A DNA stretch of 64,000 bases from an uncultured Lachnospiraceae bacterium. Its GTDB lineage: Bacteria; Bacillota; Clostridia; Lachnospirales; Lachnospiraceae. How positions within the stretch are numbered: the first letter of the stretch is position 1; every line of letters starts with the position of its first letter. Made by a program: the position numbers and the translations under genes. The notes below the pieces were generated by a model. The model worked only from the letters and a program-made list of their open reading frames with translations, was not told the DNA's origin and made no database searches. Positions 8,493-19,400 of this stretch are shown piece after piece. Where the stretch lies: positions 62,001 to 126,000 of the forward strand of contig CAJTVQ010000003.1 in assembly GCA_910579935.1 (NCBI GenBank), read 5' to 3'.

Positions 8493-9488
8493 TTAATAGC
8501 CATAATAGTCCTTAAACCACTCCACAAAACGTCTTATCCCTTCATCCAGGGAAGTATGCGGTTTAAATCCATAGTCCTCCATCAAATCCGTTACATCCGC
8601 ATAAGTCTGATATACGTCTCCCGGCTGCATGGGAAAGAATTCCTTCTTTGCTTCCTTTCCCAAATATTTTTCCAGCACGGAAACAAAATCCATCAGCTTT
8701 TCCGGCTTGTGATTGCCTATATTGTAAATCTTATAAGTAACTCCCCTTTCGTCCTTTTCCGGGGAATTGTATAAAACATTCTTTATCCCTTCAACAACAT
8801 CATCTATATAAGTAAAATCACGGTACATATCACCGTTGTTATATATTTGTATCGGTTCCTTGTTCATAATTTTTACCGCAAATTTAAAATATGCCATATC
8901 CGGTCTTCCATAGGGTCCGTACACGGTAAAAAATCTGAGTCCCGTCGCCGGAATCCCATACAGCTTGCTATATGAATAGGCCATCAGTTCATTGGACCGC
9001 TTAGTCGCCGCATACAGGCTGACCGGGCAGTCCACCTTATCTTCCGTGGAAAAAGGAACCTTTTCATTTCCTCCGTACACGGAACTTGAGGAAGCAAACA
9101 CTAAATGCTCCACCGGATAACGGCGGCAGGCTTCCAATATATGAAAAAATCCTACAATATTGGACTGTATATAGACATCAGGATTGTCAATACTGTGGCG
9201 CACTCCTGCCTGCGCTGCCAGATTCACCACAAAATCCGGTCTTTTCTTTTTAAACAAATCCATCACGTCTTCCTTATCCGTCAAATCCATTTCATAAAAA
9301 CAATAGTTCTCATAGTTCTCCAATATGGCAAGCCTGTCTTCTTTCAGACCGACCTCATAATAATCATTCTTATTGTCCAGACCAATCACCTGTGCTCCTG
9401 CCTCCAACAGGCTTTTGGACAAATGAAAGCCGATAAATCCCGCCCCACCCGTTATTAAATATGTCTTATCCGTCTCCAACCGTTTCAC
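8493..9488 (-). CDS. NAD-dependent epimerase, probably UDP-glucuronate 4-epimerase
   Basis: The 331-residue extended SDR enzyme has the NAD-binding GGAGFIG at 14-20, DNKNDYY at 38-44 after the second strand, and the catalytic pair Y159-x3-K163 with serines at 133-136. The stretch YGPYGRPDMAYFKFA and IYNNGDMYRDFTYIDD are typical of UDP-glucuronate 4-epimerases (GAE/LspL group) rather than GalE. It would convert UDP-GlcA to UDP-GalA in the cytoplasm; no UDP-glucose dehydrogenase is visible here, so UDP-GlcA would come from elsewhere. The start is GTG with AAAGGCAGG about 13 nt upstream. Confidence 0.85.
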   Translation of the reverse strand: MKRLETDKTYLITGGAGFIGFHLSKSLLEAGAQVIGLDNKNDYYEVGLKEDRLAILENYENYCFYEMDLTDKEDVMDLFKKKRPDFVVNLAAQAGVRHSIDNPDVYIQSNIVGFFHILEACRRYPVEHLVFASSSSVYGGNEKVPFSTEDKVDCPVSLYAATKRSNELMAYSYSKLYGIPATGLRFFTVYGPYGRPDMAYFKFAVKIMNKEPIQIYNNGDMYRDFTYIDDVVEGIKNVLYNSPEKDERGVTYKIYNIGNHKPEKLMDFVSVLEKYLGKEAKKEFFPMQPGDVYQTYADVTDLMEDYGFKPHTSLDEGIRRFVEWFKDYYGY

Positions 9489-9573
9489 GAATCACTTACC
9501 TGCCTTTCATTTTCGTATCTTTTCGACATCCTGCCGGTATCCTTTCGGTACGTGCCAGGCAAACGCCGCGCAC

Positions 9574-10485
9574 CTATACAACATTTCCATTTTTATCCAT
9601 AAGCACCCAGCCCTTCCATAAGTCATGCATCTGCGCTGCCTCGAATTTCTGTGAGTTTTTATGGATCCAGGGTCTTATTATAACCTTATCCCTGTTTCCA
9701 TTCAACCTTGCTCCCCAAAAACTAAATGTAGAATTGGCACATATCTGATGTCTGCAGTGACTCATAAGCCAGATATCATAAAAGCTGTCTTTTCCCCTGT
9801 TGACATCAACCGCCGTATATGCTTCCCCCCGATACCGCTCCCGCACATAAGAAATGTCATCGGAAAACAGGTAAAAATGCGCATCCGGATACAGATTCCT
9901 CATCTCCCTGATCGCTCCGTCATAATACTCCTCCGTGCAGATACCTCCGAACATCGCCGCATTTTCCGGATCGAGGTAATCCCCTCTGCGGATATGGATG
10001 CTGACCGATTCCTTCTGCTGCATCTTTTCCGCCAGCCTGTCATTTTCCGGATTCCCGCTTGGAGGAAACCTCATGCTCTCCCTCAGTTCCTCCATGATAT
10101 CCGCATAATATTTTTCACAGGCAAAATAGCCGCACAGATACTTGTTTTCATAATCAAAAATTTCCGGATGATACATATCCGTTTCAAAAAAAACTTTCTT
10201 GCTGTCCGGAAACAGTTTCCCCTTCACTTTTTGCATCAGCTTCGAGGGCAGACTCCCGTCCCCAACCAGCGCCCGCTTCTCATCCTCCGTACAGACCTCG
10301 TACTGCAGTCCGTCAAAATAATCCAGTTCCAGCTGCCTTTTTGCATATACCCTGTCCTGGCGGGTGCTTTCCGTAAACCAGGAAATATCCAGTTTTGCCA
10401 CTTTGCCGAGGCTTAGAAACTTCCGGTACAGCGCATACTGCTGCATCTGGTTTCCCAGCCCCCCGGCGACCTGTATAATAATCAT
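9574..10485 (-). CDS. Alpha-1,2-fucosyltransferase (GT11)
   Basis: 303 residues from the ATG at 10485, which overlaps the previous stop as ATGA and has AAGGAG 5 nt upstream. A longer reading from 10581 lies inside the upstream gene and is rejected. The protein has the GT11 N-terminal motif GGLGNQMQQYALY (8-20), the GDP-fucose site HIRRGDY (164-170), and the third motif NSTFSFWGA (251-259). Enzymes of this type transfer fucose from GDP-Fuc to a galactose or similar residue. Translation is probably coupled to the hydrolase-like gene before it. No GDP-fucose synthesis gene is in the window. Confidence 0.9.
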   Translation of the reverse strand: MIIIQVAGGLGNQMQQYALYRKFLSLGKVAKLDISWFTESTRQDRVYAKRQLELDYFDGLQYEVCTEDEKRALVGDGSLPSKLMQKVKGKLFPDSKKVFFETDMYHPEIFDYENKYLCGYFACEKYYADIMEELRESMRFPPSGNPENDRLAEKMQQKESVSIHIRRGDYLDPENAAMFGGICTEEYYDGAIREMRNLYPDAHFYLFSDDISYVRERYRGEAYTAVDVNRGKDSFYDIWLMSHCRHQICANSTFSFWGARLNGNRDKVIIRPWIHKNSQKFEAAQMHDLWKGWVLMDKNGNVV

Positions 10486-11573
10486 TCCGACTCCTTTTCC
10501 TTTCCGATGACTTCCAATGCCGTTCCCAGCGACCACGGATACGCCCCATACACCTGCGGATACTGGGAAAATCCCATACATTCACCCAGACACCGGTATA
10601 TTTTTCCGTCCTTCTCGCTTTCACACAGAAAATCAACGGCCGACCGGAACCTCTTTTTCCATTTTATCCCCGCTTCCGTATTCCCAAGCTCCGCTCCGAA
10701 ATACAGCGCCTGTGCGATCATCGCCGTTGCCGAGCTGTCTGCCGGTCCTTCCATCGCTTCCAACTGCCATGAAAATCCCCCGTCTTTCCTTTGATAACGG
10801 CTTACCGCTTCCAATAATCCCACAAATGCCTCTTCCAGTTTCCGGTATTCCGATGCCAGGGAAAACCGTGCCGCTTTTCCATTCCGCAACTGATACAGTA
10901 CGCCTCTCATTCCCATAAAAAGCCAGCCCGCCGCACGTCCCCATCCAATAATACCATATTTTACCCGACTTTCATACCTAAATCCGTGATAAGGCAGTCC
11001 CGTTTTCTCATCCATCCCGTATTTCAGCATATTTTCAATCTGTGTCACAGCCAGCCGGACCGCTTCTTCCTTCTCATACGCCACGCCGTACATTGCCAGA
11101 AACGGACATATCATTCCGATTCCGTCCACATACACATGCCCGTTCTTCTGGGCAGGACGATAGGGAATACTGCCGGCGGCATCCGCTTCCTTTTGGGCCA
11201 GATCCAGCAGATATTCCGCCATTCTGTCCGCCCCCTTTTTGTACTTTTCCTCCGACGTTGCCTGATATACCTGAAGCAGCGCCGCCCCGCACAGCGTATC
11301 ATCCATATAATGTATGGGCATTCCCTGTGCGGTCCACCGGTCAAAATACTCCCGGACCGCATCGAAGATCTCTTTTTCCTCCGAAAATTCCATCAATCCG
11401 TTTGCCAGCAGTCCGGTATCCCAAAATATATCATCCTGCGGCGGCACATATCTTCCGGCCGCTTTTTTCAGCATGTCCCTGCATTTCCGTTTCATATCCT
11501 TTTCAGAATAATGAAGCAGTTCCCATACTGCTTCTGCTTTCATTCTGCACAGTAATTCATGATTCATCCGCAT
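10482..11573 (-). CDS. GH88/GH105-like unsaturated uronyl hydrolase
   Basis: The 363-residue protein looks like an alpha6/alpha6-barrel of the GH88/GH105 group. It has two acidic positions at the expected spacing: D91-D92 in YMDDTLCGA and D150 in VYVDGIGMICPFLAMYG, corresponding to the Asp pair of unsaturated glucuronyl and rhamnogalacturonyl hydrolases. IGWGRAAGWLFMGM at 209-222 matches the conserved WGRGNGW-like segment. There is no signal peptide, so it acts in the cytoplasm. Family members cleave unsaturated uronic residues made by lyases, which is odd inside a biosynthetic locus. The ATG at 11573 has GGAG 5 nt upstream, and the gene is ATGA-coupled to the fucosyltransferase. Confidence 0.72.
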   Translation of the reverse strand: MRMNHELLCRMKAEAVWELLHYSEKDMKRKCRDMLKKAAGRYVPPQDDIFWDTGLLANGLMEFSEEKEIFDAVREYFDRWTAQGMPIHYMDDTLCGAALLQVYQATSEEKYKKGADRMAEYLLDLAQKEADAAGSIPYRPAQKNGHVYVDGIGMICPFLAMYGVAYEKEEAVRLAVTQIENMLKYGMDEKTGLPYHGFRYESRVKYGIIGWGRAAGWLFMGMRGVLYQLRNGKAARFSLASEYRKLEEAFVGLLEAVSRYQRKDGGFSWQLEAMEGPADSSATAMIAQALYFGAELGNTEAGIKWKKRFRSAVDFLCESEKDGKIYRCLGECMGFSQYPQVYGAYPWSLGTALEVIGKEKESE

Positions 11574-11615
11574 ACCGTCTCCATCTTTCCGTTTCCCTTT
11601 CCCATGACCTGTTCA

Positions 11616-11712
11616 ATGTCATTCAGTGAAGCGCTGCGGCATTTCCGCGAAAACACGCCTGAATGGGATTTATGCTTCCGCCGAAATGCCGTAACGCTTC
11701 ACTGAACGGCAT
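11616..11712. repeat. Large intergenic inverted repeat (30-nt arms)
   Basis: Arms 11616-11645 and 11683-11712 are inverted copies with 26 of 30 positions matching; the central 24-nt arms (11622-11645, 11683-11706) match at 22. They enclose a 37-nt spacer. Neither side is followed by a T-run, so it is not an ordinary terminator. It fills most of the 151-nt gap between the DUF2971 gene and the hydrolase gene. The segment CCGCAGCGCTT...GACATTG on the minus strand recurs, less exactly, at 49264-49287. Confidence 0.7.
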
Positions 11713-11724
11713 CGGTTCCTTACT

Positions 11725-12831
11725 TCAATAAATATACGGCGTTTCCGACATACTCAGGATGATTCCCCTGTCCGTCATATACACATTTGCCAGCAGTTTT
11801 CCCTGAAAAATCCCCTGCCTGTCCCATTCTTTCCTTTTTTCGGCAATAAAACGATTAAAAGAGTCTGCAATATCAGCCCCTTTCTTCTCCCTGCCCAACG
11901 TTCTTTTCCATTCTGCTTCCAGGCAGACGCCGCCGTCAAAACGCTTATTCAGACGCTTCAAAAACGAAAACCCATTTTCTTTTATTTCTTTTAGTGAATA
12001 TCCGGGAATACAAAGCCGGGCATTCTCCATAAAATGCATCACACTGTCATATACCGTTTTCTGGTTAAAACCGGGGCCCACCATAATTTCCTTTACCGGC
12101 CATCCGCCTTTCCTCGTAATGTCTAAATAAGGTTTCAGTACACTATCCTGTACCCGGTAATCAATCCTGATGGAAGAATCATCCCTCTTTGCATCCCCTG
12201 CCTCAAGAGAATTTAAAGTAAATATCATACGGTATTCCGCTTCCTGAAAAAATTCCTGCCGTTTCACGTAAGGCGCCAGTTCCCTCCATATGACGTCAAT
12301 ACCGTCATGAATATCGTCCAATACTGCCTTCCGTACCACCGTCTTCTCTTTCCCGATATCTTCAATAATCTCCTGAGATACCCGGCGGTATTCGCCTTCC
12401 TTCATCGCCTGTCTCGTTAAATAATAAACCCTGCGGGGAACCGTCTTTACCTCTTTCGCCCCCGCTCTTTTGTCATTACGGGGAATCTCATAAACCGCGC
12501 CGTCCTTGTCCTTTGAAAAGTCCATTAATAAACTGACGCCTGATTCTTTTGCATACATGGACCACTGGCTCAGCAAATCCCGTTCCCTGGAAAAAGAAAT
12601 CGAATAAACTTTAGGCTGCCTGTTTATGGCGTCTTCATATGCTGCCTCCTCAATTTCCCCTTTCCCTTTATAAATCTCATTCAGCACTGCCCTCAGCTCA
12701 GACAGCCCGTTCGTATATTCCTCACCATCATTCATATATTTCAAATTGGTTGCAAAAATATCCCCTTTTGTCAATATGAAACGCATAGTATCGGAAGATG
12801 TATAGTAATACAATTCTTTTGTATCGTTCAT
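11725..12831 (-). CDS. DUF2971 family protein, candidate effector of the cassette
   Basis: 368 residues from the ATG at 12831, chosen because AAGGAG lies 6 nt upstream; an ATG at 12855 lacks a ribosome site. The protein shows the DUF2971 pattern in order: LYYYTSSDTM (7-16), IFATNLKYMNDGEEY (25-39), YSISFSRERDLLSQWSMYA (76-94), FFQEAEYRMIF (194-204), PYLDI (234-238) and IMVGPGF (249-255). The molecular activity of DUF2971 is not established to my knowledge; the YYT and E-x-E-x-R positions recall ADP-ribosyltransferase-like folds, which is inference. There is no signal peptide or membrane segment. It lies 39 nt after the receiver-like gene and is the last gene of the cassette. Confidence 0.75.
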   Translation of the reverse strand: MNDTKELYYYTSSDTMRFILTKGDIFATNLKYMNDGEEYTNGLSELRAVLNEIYKGKGEIEEAAYEDAINRQPKVYSISFSRERDLLSQWSMYAKESGVSLLMDFSKDKDGAVYEIPRNDKRAGAKEVKTVPRRVYYLTRQAMKEGEYRRVSQEIIEDIGKEKTVVRKAVLDDIHDGIDVIWRELAPYVKRQEFFQEAEYRMIFTLNSLEAGDAKRDDSSIRIDYRVQDSVLKPYLDITRKGGWPVKEIMVGPGFNQKTVYDSVMHFMENARLCIPGYSLKEIKENGFSFLKRLNKRFDGGVCLEAEWKRTLGREKKGADIADSFNRFIAEKRKEWDRQGIFQGKLLANVYMTDRGIILSMSETPYIY

Positions 12832-12870
12832 ATACGCTCCTTCCCATCCTGCCATTTTAAAAACCGTCCC

Positions 12871-13413
12871 CTACCGGCTGCCGCATAACACCTGCCATGA
12901 TTTCTCCATGTCCAGCTGGGCTTTACCATCCACAAAATTAATGACTTCAATCACATTATTCGGAAATTCACTGCTCAGGAAATCCGCATCCAAACTGGCG
13001 CCTGTGGTATAAAACCAGATCTGCCCGTCCCCGCCTCCCTTTTGTTTTTGTTTTTCCCTGGCATACTGTACATTGATTCTTTCATTAAAATACATAGCGC
13101 TGTTCCCAGTCAGGTTCAGATCCATGAAAATGACATAATCTTTTGAATAATATCCTTCCATTTCCTCATGAAAAACGGTTTTGTCAATTTTTTTAACCTT
13201 AATTCCCGTTGCTTCTTCAAAATGGCTGACTTCTTCCTTATAATTTTTTTCCGTTGCCATTCTCTGAGCAGGGGTATCTCCGGCTATAAAATAAAGGATC
13301 TCCGGTTTTCTGAATGTCCTGCTTTCCGCTTCTCCATCAACTTTCTGTTCCATCTCCGATATAAAACCGGTCATAACCCATGGTCTGTCTTCCACTATAA
13401 TCCATTTTTTCAC
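12871..13413 (-). CDS. Receiver-like (CheY-fold) protein without output domain
   Basis: The 180-residue protein begins KKWIIVEDRPW and has the acidic pair E8-D9, a phosphoacceptor-like D98 in IFMDLNLTGN, T136-T137 in WFYTTGAS and K164 in VDGKA, in the order of response-regulator receivers. The phospho-Asp normally lies near residue 55, so there is an extra 40 or so residues between beta-1 and beta-3. No DNA-binding or enzymatic domain follows. The GTG start at 13413 has GGGAGG 6 nt upstream and lies inside the end of the giant gene (77-nt overlap), so translation is probably coupled. It is the likely partner of the kinase-like giant protein. Confidence 0.72.
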   Translation of the reverse strand: MKKWIIVEDRPWVMTGFISEMEQKVDGEAESRTFRKPEILYFIAGDTPAQRMATEKNYKEEVSHFEEATGIKVKKIDKTVFHEEMEGYYSKDYVIFMDLNLTGNSAMYFNERINVQYAREKQKQKGGGDGQIWFYTTGASLDADFLSSEFPNNVIEVINFVDGKAQLDMEKSWQVLCGSR

Positions 13414-16400
13414 GTGATACCTCCCTATAATTTTCAGCCATGACAGGCAGCTCTATGGAAAAATAATTTTTCTCCCCGGCTTCCACATAAGCAACCCTCG
13501 TTTCCGGCAGATGCTCCAGCCTGTTCTCCGTTTCATAATATAAATTTACTACGGATTCCCGATTCTGTGAAGCATTATCCGCCCCTTTTTCAAAATACTG
13601 GTTCATTTTTTTAATTTTTCCCCTGATGATACTGCATTCCATGGAGAGAAGATACCTGGAAATACTCCAAATGGAAATTCCGTCCTTCGGCTGGGGCGGC
13701 CTGGACATAAAAAAGCGGATTTTTTCCAGATCGCCCGTTTCACATACTTCATTCAGGATACGCAGATTGCCGCTTTCCGTCTTGGAAAGATATACACGGA
13801 CAATATTTTCCTCCCCCTTGCTCTCCGCCTTTCCCTTGGAAGCGGCATTTTCAATCAATGCCATGACTAACAGCAGAAGATCATCCATACCGTTTGCATA
13901 CCCCTTAAATGCAATTTCCTGTTCCTCGGGCACCAGCGTATCTGTTTTGATTACCTGTTCCCCGTTTTCCATGGCCAGTTCCTTCCACCGGATTTCAATC
14001 TTTACATGCTTTTGCGTCATACCGTCCACTACATATAAATCATTAATTTTGCCAAGCACGGATCGGTCTCCCAGAAGCTTTCCATACCATATACCCAGAC
14101 GATTTGCATAATACTCCCTTTTCAGCCCTGCCCTGTAATTTTCACTGATCCGCAGATCGGACAGCAGCGTTATCACATGCGACTGGAAATATTTCTCCCT
14201 GTCAGCCATGATCACGTCGCTATACTGCTGTTTCCGGATATCCTCCGGCGTATGGCTGAAACTTTTGTAATAAGACAGTTTAATGGCATTGCTTTCCGCC
14301 GTCACGATTTCATACAGATAATGCACCGCATTGCTGCTAAAAGCCGTTTCATTCAGAAGATTGTTCATTATCATAAGCTTTGTACATCTATACAACAGAT
14401 TATTCCCTGTTTTTTCCGGAAATTTCGCGTATATGATAATCGGATGTCCTTCTTCCATTCCCAGCTTCCAAATAAAGTGTCCTCTCTCATCATCCACATA
14501 ATGACTGCTGTTTCCGGCTTCAAACCTTTCCACATCCTCAATGACGGAAATAGGCACTTCCAAAACTGTCTCATGCTCTCCGCTGATGCTGACCACCAGA
14601 TATTCTTTTTTCTCCGCCTCTGCTTTCCCTTCGAATATTTCTTCCGGAAACAGGATATCATGAACCGCCTTTAACTCCTTTTTTAATTCATATCTCCACT
14701 GCTCGCATTCCAACGGTGTTGCCATCAGCATATATACTTTTTCTGCCCCCAGAATATCACATGCGATTTCGGCAATATCATAGTATTTTTTCCTTGTCTT
14801 TTCTTCCAAAAGCAGAATTTGGGAGAATTCATCCCGCAGATACCTTACCAGCCGGATACTGTTCCATATCGTTTCTGAGTCAACCTCCGTATTATTGTCC
14901 AAATAAGCCTGAAAGTACTGGTACCGCAGTGTGGAAATCCTTTCCTGTACATCCTTTGCTCCCTGCACTTTTTTCTCCTGGCTAAGCCTGTCCACACCTT
15001 CGTAATATGTCCGGTTATTTTCCACGATCAGCTGATCCATCACATTCTTCGGCAGATATTCTTCTGAATTATTCTCGAAAGCAAGCTGTTTAATTTCCTC
15101 CGAGAGCCACGTACTTTTACTGGTATCCGTATTTGCCCCTATCAGCTTCTTTACATACCGCAAGTATCTTTCATAAACAACACGGCTTTCGCCCCCCCAG
15201 TCCGCAATATAGGACGTCAGCTCCTTTATATTCTGTCTGCGCAGGAAATAATTGCTTTTCATTTCCATTAACTGTTTCATACACACCAATAAAAAATCCC
15301 GTTTCCTGGCCACAGTATCCAGTAACGGAATGATCCGGCTCCCGATTTCCCTTAACAGAACACGCAGTTCATCCCTCCCCTTTTCTTTTCCCCATACGCA
15401 GTCCATAATATCTTCCATACCTTTTTTCCCAAATTCCCCTTCCATTTCCAACTGCCATTGCACTAAAATCAGCAGCAGCGTAAAAACAGCCTCTTTCACG
15501 GGTTTTTGATAAACAAGAAATGGTCTGGACAAGACCTTCAGGTATGAAAGAAAATATTCAAACTGCTCCTTCTCTTTATCCTCCTTATCCTCCCTGTATA
15601 TCAGATCCTGCAATAAAAGCCTGAGCATACAGATTCTGACCAGTTCCGGCTTATTTCCATGGTATTTTTCGTTTAGAAGTCCGGTTGCCATGTGACAGCA
15701 GTACATGCGCCGGTAGTTTCTTGCCTTTGTATCCCCCTCCTCCCCATTTCGTTTCAAATGCTGTCCTTCATCATATTTTTCCACGCTTTTAGGCTCAAAA
15801 ACCTTTTGCCGGTTCTTCCAGTACTTCATCATTGCCCGGGTAGAGCTTGTCTGCGCCAGAACCTCCGACTCCCGTTCAAGCTGGCATATGTTACAGGAAT
15901 CCCCGTGATTCCGTATGGAGGAAATATTCAGCTTTATATAAGAAAAATATCTTCTGGCAAGCTCATCTTCCCCTGTTTTACCCGTCATATTGGATAAATA
16001 CTGCTGCTTCGACTGAACGGAATTCCTGTCGATCAGGACAAATATACGCTCGAAAACAACCACATCTACATTTTCATATCCTCCCGCATGATCGCTCAGA
16101 ATGCTTTGCGCGAGACTCTGCATCCTGCGGACCGTTTTCCCCGTAACAATACAATCGTCAATAAAATGAGTACTTATGGTATACCTGGTTTTGCTGTCCT
16201 GTCCCATATTTTCAATTAATAACCCTAAATTGGAATACTTGGTTTTCAGATTGCTCCGGTACTCCTTATTCACATCCAGCCGGATCACCAATGCGGCATC
16301 ATGGAACACATATCGGTTTACATACTCAAGAAATCCGGTATTACTGCAATGTACCGGACAGAACAGAATATGGTAGGTATTTACGGACTGCATATCTTCT

Positions 16401-19400
16401 TTCTCAATCAGGGACGATTTTTCCAGCAGCCAGTTCCTGATATCCTCTTTCTGTTCCAAAAACAGCTTTTCCGTGCGAAAATAATAAAGAAAGTGATTAC
16501 CGTTCCTGTTGATATGCGAATAAACCAATGAATGATACAATTTGCCTAATTCTTCATCCCCCTTCCGAAATGCGTCATGATAATCCTGTTCCCCTAAAAG
16601 CACATGTTCCTCTTTCCAAAGCCCGATTGCCTGATTCGGCACGGTAGAATATGCATTCACCTCTACCAAAGGTTTTTCCAAAAGGACATTCTCCGGATAA
16701 CAGAGCATACATCTATTGGCTTCATAATATGGAATCGGCATCTGTACATAATAACGGGGATTCGGACTTACCATGGTTTTTTTCTCTCCGGGAATGCACA
16801 CTTTTTCCTTTTCATCCAGCTTCCAATACTTATTGCCCTGTGCTTCTCCCACCAGTATCAGGGAAAAATTCATAACAAAATCCTGCGTGGTGACCCCGTT
16901 TTCACGACAGAACATTTCCAGCAGTTTATCCTGCGTCTTTAATGTTGAATTAATGGGCACTATGGACACCATTTTCCGTTCCTGCCAATGCTTCTTCCGT
17001 TCCTCATCGCTTTTGAATGCCACACTGTAACGGAAGGTATCTTTATGCTGCCACTGATGGGCAATGGGTTCCCTTTCCAATATCGCATAATCCATTCCAT
17101 CCTCTCCGGCAAACCGATAAATATGACGCAGCACCTCCATAGTACGGAAAACCAGCAATTCCGAATACATCCCATAGGCACAGAACGTAAGTTTCAAATT
17201 CCTTTGTTCTTCCTGTGTCAGAGACCCAAATTTCCTGCTGATCTCCCATGCCATCATCATGGCAAAACGGCTGACAAAATACCGGTTACTGAACAACAGC
17301 TCCGCTTCATAAAAGGTAGAAACATGTATGGTTGAACCCAGACGCATGTGGACGTTCTCCAGCTTGCACCCAAATTCTTTCCCCTGGATATTCTTATCCA
17401 ATATTATTTTGACATACTGCTCAAAAATGGTTTCCCTGCCGTTTTCGCCTTCCGCCTCCAATAAAATGTCATAGGGAATTCTCGCGTATCTGGAATTCTG
17501 TATAAATTTTTTTCTATGTCCAGCCAGGTTTTCCAGCCAATCCTTACTTTGCGTATACGCCGTCAGAAGATTCGCACGATATGTATTTTCCAAATCTCCT
17601 GGATAAATCAAAGTTTCCGATACATCTTCTCCGTCATACAGTGCGATACAGAATTTATTCTTCGCCAGAATATCTTCAAATCCCACCTTCTCAAAAAAGA
17701 CCGTCACACATTCCCTGAACTCCCTGACAAAATTCCCCATACAATGGTAAAACACTACATCCGGCATTTTCTGCCCCAAAGCCAGTTTCACTACCGCCTT
17801 ATACAATAATTCGGCCTGTACTTCCTTATACTTTCCGGCATCTATATAAACGATATTTTTTCCGTCCTCCTGCAATTCTGCAAATTTTTCCCCCATCCAA
17901 ACCGCACAATCCCTGATTACCTTTTCTTTTTCCTCCTGCGTTTCAAATTCCCCTGTAAAATGGTATGGCTGGCAGCTCCCGCAGCGGTAAGCATCCATAT
18001 TACTGCAGAAATCTTCGAATTCATTCTGGTTATCCACGCCTATGGCATAGCGGTTGTTTTCACGCGCAATTACCGGAAGCAGGATGGAATACCCGGTTCC
18101 CGGAAAACACTCAAAAAGTTCCTGTTCCGCTTCCGTATCAATTCCTCCCCGTTCCCCCTCCTGCGGGGAATGACTTTGGCAGCTGTAAAAACGAAATGCC
18201 CCTTTATTTTTTAAAATAATATCCCTGAACAGTTTTAACCCGTAATGTCGTCCGATATTATCCAAATTTGCCGAATAATATTTCCGGAAGGCTTCTTCCA
18301 CCTCCTTATCTGGTTTATCCCCTTCACTTCCAAAATCAAATAGATCACAAGGACTCAGCTTCCGGAACAGACGCCTGTCCTCCTCTTTTCTGTTTGCCAG
18401 AAAATTAGTCGCTATATTATCACAGGCATTATTTCCCTGATAATCGGCAACCGATACTTCCAAATATGACGCTTCCTGCGTTTTAGGGAACTTTTTCCGG
18501 AGATAATCCTCCCGCTTCGGCGGATGTAGCCGCATACAGAAGATTCCTGAATGGGAACCGGCGTGAAATACGATATTCTCAATTAATTGCAAAATACCCG
18601 TTGCATAATCATCGACCATCTGATAATAAATACGCAGCTGATGAATATCCGTAAATGAAATTTCCCCGGAACTGCGCAGTGAAAACGCAAAGACAAGAAA
18701 AGACAGCGTCCGCCCGCCTGCTAAAAGCCGTGCAATTTCCCTTGCTTCCGCCCAGTCGGCAAATTTCATTCCCTTCAGTTTCATCAGCAATCCCCTGAAT
18801 TCCCTTGGCGCCATCTGCCAATCCACACGGTTCCCCGCAATAAAGCCCGTCAAAAACCCTTCCGCAGCATCTTCCGTCTCGCTCCATGCCTTTCCCAAAC
18901 TGTTCTTCAGAAATCCCAGCATCTTTCCGTCTACGATCTGAAGAGGATAAAATGCGGCTATATTTTTGCCAAACCGGTCCTCCTCCATTTTATTTAAGAT
19001 TCCCTTATCCCTTTGGTAATAGTATATACTGCCCGCCATTTCTCTCCTCTGCATCACATTGGACAGAAAATAACCCATAGGGTAGTAATGCGAAGATGTT
19101 CCCTGAATTACTGCAAAAATACTTTGGCTGCGAAAATACATTTTCATCAGTACAAAGGGTTGTATGGAAAGAATATCCTGTAAGTACCCATCTTCCACCA
19201 CCATGCCAAATTCACATTCCCTGTTCCTGATCACCTGAAGGATCCTTTCCGGCCTCCCGATATCCAAAAATGATATTCCATCCATTAAAAGCCGCGCTTT
19301 CCACATAAAACTAACATCCGCGGGAAGGAGTCTGCTGCTGATCCCCTTTACGTCTTCCACCGTTACTTCTTCCCCGTTTACGATTTTTGTAATGAAATTG

